From NCBI GenBank assembly GCA_031253655.1, contig JAIRVY010000076.1:1-33089 (forward strand): a stretch of DNA of 33,089 bases. The letters run 5' to 3'. Positions 1-9,085 of this stretch are shown here, piece by piece. Position 1 is the stretch's first letter, and every line of letters begins with the position of its first letter. The notes beneath the pieces were generated by a model, which was not told the DNA's origin, ran no database searches, and saw only the letters and a list, made by a program, of their open reading frames with translations. The DNA is from Bacteroidales bacterium (GTDB lineage Bacteria > Bacteroidota > Bacteroidia > Bacteroidales > WCHB1-69). A program made the position numbers and the translations under genes.

Positions 1-2
1 TT

Positions 3-134
3 TCATCGTTTATTGGTGAGTTTAAAGAAAAATGGATTGTGTATTTAGTAGGTTCGTTTACTGTTATCTTAACTTTAACATTTGGATTATTTTTTATTAA
101 AGACAAGCCAACAATAAAAAAAACTTCTAAATAA
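3..134 (+). CDS. C-terminal fragment of an unknown membrane protein (runs off the left edge)
   Basis: An open frame enters from the left edge and ends at a TAA (132-134), giving 43 residues. It reads as a short charged stretch, one hydrophobic segment (VGSFTVILTLTFGLFF) and a lysine-rich tail (KDKPTIKKTSK). This is the usual appearance of the last transmembrane helix and cytosolic tail of an integral membrane protein. The family cannot be identified from this tail. A second small membrane ORF starts seven bases after the stop, so the two may be co-transcribed. Confidence 0.45.
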   Translation, partial: SSFIGEFKEKWIVYLVGSFTVILTLTFGLFFIKDKPTIKKTSK

Positions 135-141
135 TATTATC

Positions 142-258
142 ATGGGTGCAATAATCATGTGTTCAACATTAATAGGAATAGCATTATTTTTTTATATTTT
201 TGATAAAACAGAAGCAGGTAAGCGATTTTTTGGAGAAGATGAGGTAAAAGAGGTTTAA
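142..258 (+). CDS. Small hypothetical membrane protein, 38 residues
   Basis: ATG at 142, TAA at 256-258. The product is one hydrophobic helix (about residues 3-19) followed by a charged tail, KTEAGKRFFGEDEVKEV. It starts seven bases after the upstream membrane-protein fragment, which supports co-translation. There is no clear Shine-Dalgarno site, which is normal in Bacteroidota. A second in-frame ATG lies at 157. I do not recognise a family. It could be a real microprotein or the detached end of the preceding gene after a frameshift. Confidence 0.35.
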   Translation: MGAIIMCSTLIGIALFFYIFDKTEAGKRFFGEDEVKEV

Positions 259-270
259 AAAAATGCTGTT

Positions 271-291
271 TTGTTGCCCGTTTGTTGCCCG
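271..291. repeat. Tandem duplication of TTGTTGCCCG
   Basis: TTGTTGCCCG occurs at 271-280 and again at 282-291, separated by one T, inside the leader region before mnmA. It is GC-richer than its surroundings. No function is assigned. Confidence 0.6.
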
Positions 292-354
292 CACTTGCAA
301 AAAGCAGGCTATTTTATTTGATATTCAAATGATTAAATATAACAGTTTGAATTA

Positions 355-1455
355 ATGCAAGAAAATCTTAACTCAAGACCCAAAGTATTGTTAGCCATGA
401 GCGGAGGCGTGGACAGTTCTGTCGCGGCATTTCTCTTGCAGAGAGCAGGTTACGAAGTGGTGGGCATTACTTTGCAGATGTGGAGTTATGAAAAAACATA
501 CTCCGGCAAGGAAAGCGCAAAACCGGATAACGATTTTATTGTATCTGCACAACATCTCGCATCAAAACTAAACATTGAACATCACTTAGTTGATATTCAA
601 GATGAGTTTGAACAAACTATTATACAAAATTTTGTAGAGGAGTATTTTGCGGGGCGAACACCCAATCCGTGCGTGTTGTGCAATCCCACCATGAAATTCG
701 GTGCGCTGTTCCGGTATGCCGAAAAATTGGGTTGCGAAAAAGTAGCTACCGGTCATTATTTGCGTTTAAAAAAAGAAAACGGCAGGTTTTTTGTCTCTCG
801 AGGTAAGGATGTTGCGAAAGACCAATCGTATGTGTTGTGGAAAATGTCGCAGGCACAATTATCGCGTTGCCTTTTTCCGCTGGGCGAGTTTGCCAAAGAA
901 GAAGTGAAAGCGCATGCCCGCGCCTTTGGCATTGTATCCATTGCCGAGCAAAGAGAAAGTTACGATGTTTGCTTCATCCCCACCGGCGATTATAGAAGTT
1001 TTCTGCAAATGAAATGCCCGGCGGAGTGCGAGGCTTTGCGTGGTGGCATTATCTGCGATAAAAACGGAACATGGTTGGGCAAACATCGCGGCTACCCGTT
1101 TTATACCATCGGACAACGAAAAGGTTTGGAAGTGGCTGTGGGACACCCCATTTATGTTACCCGGTTAGATGCCGAAAAGAATAAAGTAATTTTGGGCGAA
1201 AAAGAAGATTTATTATCTCAAACGTTGTTTGTAACAGATTATAACATTGCAAAATACGAAACCCTTCCGAAGAATTTCCGTGCTTTGGTACGCATTCGAT
1301 ACAAAGATGCCGGAACTATGGCGCTCATTACCCATGAAGAAAATAATAGTTTGCGATGTGATTTTGACACGCCTGTTTCGGCGGTAACGCCCGGGCAATC
1401 GGCAGTATTCTATGATGGAGAGGATGTAGTTGGAGGTGGTGTAATAGTAAGGTAA
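355..1455 (+). CDS. mnmA: tRNA-specific 2-thiouridylase MnmA
   Basis: MnmA installs the 2-thio group on uridine 34 of Lys, Glu and Gln tRNAs, using sulfur relayed as a persulfide and ATP to adenylate the base. The 366-residue length is normal. The N-terminal ATP pyrophosphatase domain has the PP-loop SGGVDSS (residues 16-22). The first catalytic cysteine is C106 in TPNPCVLCN, next to the KFG motif, and ATGHY follows at 131-135. The second, persulfide-carrying cysteine is C206 in SYDVCFIP. The central and C-terminal domains contain HRGYPFYTIGQRKGL, a strong family signature. The start at 355 leaves only a short tail before the PP-loop. The gene appears monocistronic. Its end faces a decayed minus-strand coding trace, and no clear terminator hairpin was seen. 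Confidence 0.96.
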   Translation: MQENLNSRPKVLLAMSGGVDSSVAAFLLQRAGYEVVGITLQMWSYEKTYSGKESAKPDNDFIVSAQHLASKLNIEHHLVDIQDEFEQTIIQNFVEEYFAGRTPNPCVLCNPTMKFGALFRYAEKLGCEKVATGHYLRLKKENGRFFVSRGKDVAKDQSYVLWKMSQAQLSRCLFPLGEFAKEEVKAHARAFGIVSIAEQRESYDVCFIPTGDYRSFLQMKCPAECEALRGGIICDKNGTWLGKHRGYPFYTIGQRKGLEVAVGHPIYVTRLDAEKNKVILGEKEDLLSQTLFVTDYNIAKYETLPKNFRALVRIRYKDAGTMALITHEENNSLRCDFDTPVSAVTPGQSAVFYDGEDVVGGGVIVR

Positions 1456-1461
1456 TGTAGT

Positions 1462-1590
1462 TTACAACTTCACCACTATCTTTCGCGTCAACACTGTCCT
1501 ATCTTTCATAATCATCTCTTTTTCAGCAAATTCTACCACCTTTGAATAGTGAAATTCTGCTATAGAAGCACCGCATGAACTTCTTAAAAG
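1462..1590 (-). pseudogene. Decayed C-terminal tail resembling a T9SS-secreted protein
   Basis: Read on the minus strand, a frame ending at a TAA (1462-1464) encodes EFHYSKVVEF near its middle and finishes with RTVLTRKIVVKL. Two features resemble the ends of Bacteroidota secreted proteins: a 'YSKVVE'-like stretch, as in the common 'YYRLKQxDxDGxxxYSKIV' module, and a final 'KIVVK', typical of type A T9SS sorting domains. No plausible start codon and no upstream body of a gene remain, and the frame is closed by a stop about 50 bases beyond 1590. It therefore looks like a relic. The resemblance is judged by eye. Confidence 0.4.
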
Positions 1591-1727
1591 GATAAAATAA
1601 ACAAAAACACACCCCGAAATTTTAAAAATCGCGATTTCTTATAATAATAACAGGGCAGAAGCGTTATTTGCTTTTAATAGGGCATTAAAAGTATTATTAA
1701 AACTATTTTACACAAAATTACACTATC

Positions 1728-4700
1728 GTGATTTTCGGGAAACAAACAAAATTTTATTTCATTCCTGCTATTATTGTATTCACTTTTTACTCTGTAGTTT
1801 TGGCAATTCCTACTCCGGAAAGTTCCCCCAGACGAGATATTTCAGAAACCCCTTTTTATTCAACTTATAGTGTTGATAAACACGAAGGCGCAGGAGAACT
1901 GTTTGAGTTGCCCGCTTTGCCGCCCGATACCGGTTTAAGAGCCCCTGTTCCAAATCCGGATAACAATCCTCTGCATCAAGAGTTTTACACTCCCTTCCAT
2001 TTGAATACGCCCCCTTCGCTGAAACATGACATAGAATACAATCCCGAAACAAATACCTACACTTTTCAGAATAAAATTGGAAACACCCCTTTCGGACCTT
2101 CTTCTTCTATGGATGTGAAAGAGTATATCAGCTATGATTTGCAACAAGAGATAAAAAACTACTGGCGAGAGCGCGGGGCAGGCTATGTGTCGGGTCCGAA
2201 CCGCAGAGGCGGCGGTGGTATTATCCCCCAACTCCGTGTAGGCGGCGATGTGTTTGAATCTATTTTCGGAAGTAATGTTATTGACATCAAACCCACCGGA
2301 AACGTTGAACTGTTGTTTGGTATAAAACACAGAAGCAATAAAAACCCAAATATTACCGACAGAATGCGCAAACAAACAATGTTGGATTTCAGTTCTAAAA
2401 TTCAACTGAGTTTAACAGCGAGAATCGGAGATAAAATCAATTTCAATTTGAATTATAACACAGAATCAAATTTTGATTTTGATAACAAAATGAAACTTAA
2501 ATATGAAGGAAAAGAGGATGATATTATTCAATTGCTTGAGTTTGGGGATGTTAACTTGCCCCTAAACAGTACACTTATCACGGGAAGCCAAACGCTACTT
2601 GGATTAAAAACAGGACTTAAATTTGGTAAATTACATCTTACCATTGTTGCCTCCGAATCCACTTCCGAAAAAAAAACCATCAATGTTACCGGTGGAGCGC
2701 AAACTCAGGAGTTCTACTTCCGCGCCGATGAATATGAGGATAACAGACACTTTTTTCTTGCACAATATTTCAGAGAGAATTATAACAAAGCGTTAGACAG
2801 TTTGCCGCTGATTATGTCAAATATTGTGATTAATAAAATTGAGGTTTGGCGCACAAATATTGGCGCAGCCGTAACGGATAACAGAAATATTGTGGCTTTC
2901 ACCGATTTGGGCGAAACAAACCCTTCCAACAATAAGTTTACGTCCAATTACGGACGATATCCGAATAACAACAGCAATGATATTTTTTCCGTTGTCGACA
3001 GTTCGAAAATTAGAGATGAAAGCAATGTTACACAATATCTTAAAGGACAAAAAGGATTAATTTCAGGTACAGACTTTGAAAAAGTAGGAAGTGCGCGGTT
3101 ACTACAGCCTAACGAATATACTTTTAACTCTAAATTGGGATTTATCTCATTAAATTCGCCGCTTTATTCCGATCATGTGTTAGCGGTAGCCTTTCAATAT
3201 CAAGTAATTGGAGATCCTACGATATATCAGGTGGGAGAGTTTTCCAACGAAGTATCATCTCCGCTGTGTATTCGTGTGAAATTGTTGAGAAGTACTAACG
3301 TGGATCCGAGAGGACCACTTTGGAAATTGACGATGAGGAATGTGTACAATCTGAATGCCTACCAGATTTCTCCGGAAAAATTTAGATTGAATATACTTTT
3401 TAAAGGCGATGAAGCGGGGATTTCAAACGGATTTTTTACCAATTCTTCTAAAAAAAATATCCCGTTGATTCGTTTGATGAAGTTAGACCGGTTGAATACT
3501 CAATACGACCGTTATCCTGATGGGATTTTCGACTTTATTGACGGTGCTGATGTGAACGGTGGAACTGTGGTTTCGCGTTCGGGAAAAATATTTTTCCCAA
3601 CCATTGAACCTTTTGGTAAAGATTTAAGGGAGGCAATTTTGGAAAACGCCCCCGAAGACGCAGCATGGGCAGAAAAATATGCCTTTGACTCGCTCTATAC
3701 CATGACCAAAACGATGGCACAGCAGTTTACCGACAAAAACAAGTACTATTTAGAAGGACAGTACCGCTCAGCTTATGGTTCTGAGTTTGACCTGAACGCC
3801 TGGAATATTCCCAGAGGATCTGTAGTTGTAAACGCCAGCGGGATGAAATTGACTGAAAATGTGGACTATACCGTTAACTACAGTATGGGAAAAGTAACAA
3901 TAACCAATGAAGGTATTTTAAGGTCGGGTACACCCATTCAAATCTCTGTAGAAAGTAACAGTATGATTGGTTTTAATAAAAAACGTTTTATAGGCACCAA
4001 CGTAGAATACAAATTTAACGATAACTTTGTTGTTGGCGGTACCCTCCTTAATTTGGGCGAACGTCCTCAAACTAAAAAAGTTAACTACGGAAACGAACCC
4101 ATAAATAATACTATTTGGGGAATGAACTTTACCTATAAAACGAAACTCCCGTGGGTTACTAAATTGGTAGACCTCCTGCCTTTTCACAGTACTATCGCAG
4201 AATCCACTTTCCAAATTGAGGGAGAGTTTGCGCATTTTATCCCCGGCCATAACCGACAGATTGGAAAAAAAGGAATTACCTATATTGATGATTTTGAAGG
4301 CGCCCGTTCTACTGTTGATTTACGTCAATTTAGCTACTGGCATTTGGCTTCTACACCGCAGGACCAGCCCGACAAGTTTTCGGAAACTAAGCCGGATACC
4401 ACAGCAAATGAAAGATTTCAACTGGCATACGGATACAATAGAGCCCTCCTCTCCTGGTTTGTAATTCAGTCTCTATTTTACGAAAGGAATGCACCCGGTA
4501 ACATTAATAGAGAAGAACAATCAAGACCCTACTCACGGGCAGTTTTTGAACCTGAAATTTTTCCGAAAAGAGAGTATCAGAGCTCTGCTCAACCTACCTA
4601 TATTCCTGTGTTGAATATGGCCTTCTATCCTGAGGAGAGAGGTCCCTATAATTATGATGTTGACGGAAGTGAAGGTTTTTCAAAAGGATTAAATTCGGAT

Positions 4701-7700
4701 GGAACCCTCAAAGACCCTGCATCTCGGTGGGGGGGAATGATGCGGAAATTTGATAATACCGACTTTGAGGCAAATAACTATGAATATATTGAGTTTTGGT
4801 TAATGGACCCGTTTTTAAACAGTGATTATTCCAAAAACACAAATCACAAAGGTGGAAAACTCTATTTCAATCTGGGAGATATCTCTGAAGACATTCTTAG
4901 AGACGGAAAAAAGTTTTTTGAGGATGGTTTGCCCACAGATGGCACTGATTCTAATTGCGTTTTTACAGTTTGGGGACGTGTACCAACTATACAACAAATA
5001 GTTAACGCATTTGATAACAATGCTAACCGAAGAGAGCAGGATGTTGGATTAGATGGATTGTCCACTGAAAGAGAACGGGAGTACTTTGATAAAAATTATT
5101 TGCAACTCATTCGCGATAATAGCACGCTCGGAACCGGTTCCACAGCCTATCAGATTGCTTATTCCGACCCTTCCGCAGACGATTTTAGATACTCCAGAGG
5201 AGATTACTGGGATAACAAAGGAGCAGGAATTATTGAACGCTACAAATATTATAACAATACCGAAGGAAACTCTACCGATAATTTTAACGGAGATATACCA
5301 AATGCCAATAACACTATTTCAACCTCCACAAGTTACCCCGACAGTGAGGATATCAACAATGACAATACGATGAGCGATGATGAAAAGTATTATCAGTGGA
5401 GTATTGATATCCACCCCGATATGATGAAAGTGGGATATAATTATATCAATGATATTATGGATGCCGTTCCTAGAACATTGCCCGATGGAAGTAGCCCCGT
5501 AACTCGCTGGTATCAATTCCGTATTCCCATTAAAAATCCCGAAGAAAAAATTGGTGCCATCAATGGATTTAACTCAATTAGATTTATGCGCGTTTTTATG
5601 CGTGGTTTTGAAGAACCGATTTACTTGAGATTTGCTACTTTTGAATTGGTGCGCAACACCTGGCGCTCTTGTACCCAAGACCTTCGGGAAGAAGGAGATT
5701 ATTTGCCCGGCCAAAATGTTGAAAATACAGAGTTTTTAGTGGGTACGGTTAGTTTAGAAGAAAATGGAAACAGAATACCTATAAATTATAAAATACCCCC
5801 CGGAATTGAACGTGAACAAATTGTTGGTCAAAATACTGTCCAAAAAATAAACGAGCAATCGTTGAGTATGAAAGTGAAAAACCTAGGTGATGGTGATGCC
5901 CATGCAGTTTACAAAAATACAAACTTCGATATGAGACAGTTCCAGAAATTGGAGATGTTTGTGCACGCCGAAAAAATATTCCAAGAGGATGATGTCAGAG
6001 ATGGTGATGTTACTGTATTTATTAGATTGGGTTCCGACTTTACCCAAAACTACTATGAATATGAAGTACCTGCGAAATTTTCTCCCTGGTTTAACAACGA
6101 TACGGCATCTATTTGGCCTCGCGAAAATAGAATCGATTTCTTCCTAGATTCTTTAGTAAATATTAAACAACGTAGAAATGTAGCAGTTAGAAACGGACAC
6201 CATCTAAATATTTCGCTGCCCTACTCCGAACCTCAGAACCGGAATAGAGATGAACATAGAATCACTGTAGTGGGAATGCCAAATTTGGGAAGTGTTACAA
6301 CCATAATGATAGGAGTTAGAAATCCTAAAAAGCGAAGCATCCGAGATGATGACGATATGCTCCCCAAATCTGTAGAAGTGTGGGTAAACGAACTTCGACT
6401 AACCGGCTTTGACGACCGCTCCGGAGCAGCTGCTTTGGGAAGAATGAGACTTAATTTAGCCGACCTTGGAGATGTTGCCCTCTCAGGAACTATTACTACA
6501 CCCGGATATGGAAACTTGGAACAGTCGGTTACTCAACGACAATTAGCCACCACTTATTCAATAGATTTTGCTACCAATATTGACGGGGGAAAAATCCTAT
6601 TCCCAAAAGACTGGAATATTAAGATTCCTGTTCACTACGATCTCTCTATTCAGGGAGAAATACCTGAGTATAATCCACTTAACCCAGATATTAAACTTAA
6701 AGATGACCTAAAAACATACTACAACCAGGGAGAAAAAGATTCAATCAGAAGAATTACCAATATGCTGGTAAAACGAAACAACCTCAATCTTACCAACGTA
6801 AGAAAAGAGAGAAATTTTAATAAACCATTGAAAATGAGACCTTGGGATATTGAAAATTTAGACTTTACATACGCATATTCGGAGGTGGTGAAAAACGATG
6901 CCGATATGGAGTTTGATAACCAAAGACGCCATGAAGGTGAAATTGGATACACTTTTAACCATAATCCTAAAAATTATAAAGTAGGACAGAAAAAAGGATT
7001 GAAATCCCCGTGGCTGCAAATTATCAGAGACCTGAATATTACCCCAATGCCCAGAAGCTTTACGCTAAGAACATCGATTAAAAGAGATTTCAACGAGTTT
7101 AAGTTTCGCCCAAAAAGTCAGGGAAATATTATAATTGATACCAGTTTTGTAAAATCTTTCGATTGGATAAGAAACTATTCGTTACAATGGGATTTAACCA
7201 ATTCGTTGAAATTTAATTACGGAGCCAACGCCGGGGCGCGTTTAATGGAACCGCAGGGATTGATTGATACTAAAGAAAAGCGCGACACCATTTGGCGCTC
7301 GTTTGGACAAGGAGGTTATATGAACTTCTTTGACCAGCGTTTTGACTTAACTTATCAAATCCCCATCAATAAAATCCCGATGTTTAGTTGGATTACTTCA
7401 AATTTCAGATATGCCGGGCAATATAAATTTATGGGTGCCCCTGTCTCTGTTGCACGATTGGGAAATACCATCGACAATTCAAACCAAATACAACTTAGCG
7501 GACAGATAAATATGCAAACTTTGTATAACTACATTCCCTATTTGAAGAAAGTTAACAATCCGGCTCAGCAACAGGTAAACAAGTCAGCTCCTTCAAAACC
7601 TACAACCGAACCCGCGAAGGGAAAAAAGAACAAGGCAGAAAAAGACAGTTTGAGAACAGGACCCAATTACGGTAGAATTATTGGAGACGGAACGCTGAAA

Positions 7701-9032
7701 TTCCTGATGATGGTGCGTAATCTGAATCTAAGCTGGTCGCAGGGAAAAGGAACTGTGCTGCCGGGTTTTATGCCTATACCAGACCTGTTTGGCATTAACT
7801 TTAGTAAGAATGCCCCCGGTTTTTTGTTTGTTTTCGGCGCACAACCCGATATTGTAACAATGGCAAGTAAAGGAGATTGGGTTACAAAAGACACAATGCT
7901 GAATAATGCTTATCAGAAAAGATATAACCAATCAATCAATTTCAGAGCACAGGTAGAACCGTTTAAAGATTTTAGAATTGATGTGTTGGCTAAACGTGAT
8001 TATACTGATAATGAAACTTCCTTTCTTCGCGCTGATGAAAAGGGAAACTTAAAACCTGTCTCTACTACTTCAAACGGAAATTTCGGCATCTCGTATGTAG
8101 CTTTAGGTACAATGTTCAAAAAAAGTGATAATCTTTTTGATAACTTCAAGGCTATTCGCTTGAATATAGCGAAACGTATTGCAGATGAAAATCCAAACTC
8201 TATCGGCGTTGATTCAACACGTTTTCCAACCGGATATGGTGCACTTTCGCAAGAGGTTTTACTTTACTCATTTATGGCTGCCTATATGGGAAAAAATCTC
8301 GACAAAATGAAAGTAAACAAGCCTTTTATTACCGTACCTCTACCCAATTGGCAACTCCGCTATAACGGACTAACAAAAATTAAAGTTATGGCAAAAGTAT
8401 TCCAAAATTTCGCCATCAACCATAATTATTCCTGCACCTATTCCATCGGAAATTTCAAGGAAAATGTTTTATTTGAGGATAAAATAACAGGATATCCGGA
8501 AGCAATCGACCCATTGGGTAATTTTATCTCTAAAAATGAAATCGCACAAATATCTCTAAAAGAGGATTTTAGCCCTCTTATTGGGTTCGATATGACCTTA
8601 ACCAACAGTTTATTGATCAATGTGCAGTACAAGATGGGTAGAACGGTATCTTTAAGTTTTGTTAACAATCAAATTACCGAAATGATTTCAAACGATCTTA
8701 CCATTAGTGCAGGGTACCGTTTTAAAGATTTAAAATTAGGAATTACCATTGGCGGCTCAAAAAGGCAGATAGTTAGTGATTTGAATATTGCACTTGGCTT
8801 CTCCATGCGCGACAACACAACTACTTTGAGAAAGATTTCCGAAAATGTAACCCAAATTTCCGCAGGTATGCTCAACTTTTCTATCAATGCTACCGCCGAT
8901 TACCAGGTAAGTGCCATGATAGGACTTCAACTCTACTACAGACATCTTCTGAACAAACCCTACATTTCTACGCAATATCAGAATGGAAATATTGAGACAG
9001 GAATAAGCGTACGCGTATCCTTAACTCAATAA
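1728..9032 (+). CDS. sprA: T9SS outer-membrane translocon protein SprA
   Basis: SprA (Sov in Porphyromonas) is the giant beta-barrel through which type IX secretion cargo crosses the outer membrane. At 2434 residues it has the family's usual size. The GTG start at 1728 is chosen because an in-frame TAA at 1698-1700 closes the frame upstream, no ATG lies between, and a signal peptide follows directly (hydrophobic residues about 8-26, ending VVLA). Residues around 850 carry GITYIDDFEGARSTVDL, a diagnostic SprA motif. Much of the rest is alternating, aromatic-rich strand sequence typical of a large barrel. A Lys/Pro/Ala-rich linker lies near residues 1945-1980. The end, VRVSLTQ, resembles a terminal barrel strand. 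No other T9SS component is present in the window. Confidence 0.96.
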   Translation: MIFGKQTKFYFIPAIIVFTFYSVVLAIPTPESSPRRDISETPFYSTYSVDKHEGAGELFELPALPPDTGLRAPVPNPDNNPLHQEFYTPFHLNTPPSLKHDIEYNPETNTYTFQNKIGNTPFGPSSSMDVKEYISYDLQQEIKNYWRERGAGYVSGPNRRGGGGIIPQLRVGGDVFESIFGSNVIDIKPTGNVELLFGIKHRSNKNPNITDRMRKQTMLDFSSKIQLSLTARIGDKINFNLNYNTESNFDFDNKMKLKYEGKEDDIIQLLEFGDVNLPLNSTLITGSQTLLGLKTGLKFGKLHLTIVASESTSEKKTINVTGGAQTQEFYFRADEYEDNRHFFLAQYFRENYNKALDSLPLIMSNIVINKIEVWRTNIGAAVTDNRNIVAFTDLGETNPSNNKFTSNYGRYPNNNSNDIFSVVDSSKIRDESNVTQYLKGQKGLISGTDFEKVGSARLLQPNEYTFNSKLGFISLNSPLYSDHVLAVAFQYQVIGDPTIYQVGEFSNEVSSPLCIRVKLLRSTNVDPRGPLWKLTMRNVYNLNAYQISPEKFRLNILFKGDEAGISNGFFTNSSKKNIPLIRLMKLDRLNTQYDRYPDGIFDFIDGADVNGGTVVSRSGKIFFPTIEPFGKDLREAILENAPEDAAWAEKYAFDSLYTMTKTMAQQFTDKNKYYLEGQYRSAYGSEFDLNAWNIPRGSVVVNASGMKLTENVDYTVNYSMGKVTITNEGILRSGTPIQISVESNSMIGFNKKRFIGTNVEYKFNDNFVVGGTLLNLGERPQTKKVNYGNEPINNTIWGMNFTYKTKLPWVTKLVDLLPFHSTIAESTFQIEGEFAHFIPGHNRQIGKKGITYIDDFEGARSTVDLRQFSYWHLASTPQDQPDKFSETKPDTTANERFQLAYGYNRALLSWFVIQSLFYERNAPGNINREEQSRPYSRAVFEPEIFPKREYQSSAQPTYIPVLNMAFYPEERGPYNYDVDGSEGFSKGLNSDGTLKDPASRWGGMMRKFDNTDFEANNYEYIEFWLMDPFLNSDYSKNTNHKGGKLYFNLGDISEDILRDGKKFFEDGLPTDGTDSNCVFTVWGRVPTIQQIVNAFDNNANRREQDVGLDGLSTEREREYFDKNYLQLIRDNSTLGTGSTAYQIAYSDPSADDFRYSRGDYWDNKGAGIIERYKYYNNTEGNSTDNFNGDIPNANNTISTSTSYPDSEDINNDNTMSDDEKYYQWSIDIHPDMMKVGYNYINDIMDAVPRTLPDGSSPVTRWYQFRIPIKNPEEKIGAINGFNSIRFMRVFMRGFEEPIYLRFATFELVRNTWRSCTQDLREEGDYLPGQNVENTEFLVGTVSLEENGNRIPINYKIPPGIEREQIVGQNTVQKINEQSLSMKVKNLGDGDAHAVYKNTNFDMRQFQKLEMFVHAEKIFQEDDVRDGDVTVFIRLGSDFTQNYYEYEVPAKFSPWFNNDTASIWPRENRIDFFLDSLVNIKQRRNVAVRNGHHLNISLPYSEPQNRNRDEHRITVVGMPNLGSVTTIMIGVRNPKKRSIRDDDDMLPKSVEVWVNELRLTGFDDRSGAAALGRMRLNLADLGDVALSGTITTPGYGNLEQSVTQRQLATTYSIDFATNIDGGKILFPKDWNIKIPVHYDLSIQGEIPEYNPLNPDIKLKDDLKTYYNQGEKDSIRRITNMLVKRNNLNLTNVRKERNFNKPLKMRPWDIENLDFTYAYSEVVKNDADMEFDNQRRHEGEIGYTFNHNPKNYKVGQKKGLKSPWLQIIRDLNITPMPRSFTLRTSIKRDFNEFKFRPKSQGNIIIDTSFVKSFDWIRNYSLQWDLTNSLKFNYGANAGARLMEPQGLIDTKEKRDTIWRSFGQGGYMNFFDQRFDLTYQIPINKIPMFSWITSNFRYAGQYKFMGAPVSVARLGNTIDNSNQIQLSGQINMQTLYNYIPYLKKVNNPAQQQVNKSAPSKPTTEPAKGKKNKAEKDSLRTGPNYGRIIGDGTLKFLMMVRNLNLSWSQGKGTVLPGFMPIPDLFGINFSKNAPGFLFVFGAQPDIVTMASKGDWVTKDTMLNNAYQKRYNQSINFRAQVEPFKDFRIDVLAKRDYTDNETSFLRADEKGNLKPVSTTSNGNFGISYVALGTMFKKSDNLFDNFKAIRLNIAKRIADENPNSIGVDSTRFPTGYGALSQEVLLYSFMAAYMGKNLDKMKVNKPFITVPLPNWQLRYNGLTKIKVMAKVFQNFAINHNYSCTYSIGNFKENVLFEDKITGYPEAIDPLGNFISKNEIAQISLKEDFSPLIGFDMTLTNSLLINVQYKMGRTVSLSFVNNQITEMISNDLTISAGYRFKDLKLGITIGGSKRQIVSDLNIALGFSMRDNTTTLRKISENVTQISAGMLNFSINATADYQVSAMIGLQLYYRHLLNKPYISTQYQNGNIETGISVRVSLTQ

Positions 9033-9085
9033 ACATTAAGTATTTAACTATAAGCTCTAAATTTATTAACCTTTAACTCAATATT

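Noticed and set aside
315-350. Short inverted repeat TTCAAA/TTTGAA before mnmA
   Set aside because: Six-base AT-rich arms are expected by chance in this composition, and no T-run follows.
4216-4464. Plus-strand ORF of 82 codons inside sprA, and many other ORFs overlapping real genes
   Set aside because: They lie in other frames of well-supported genes and show no independent family features or promoter.
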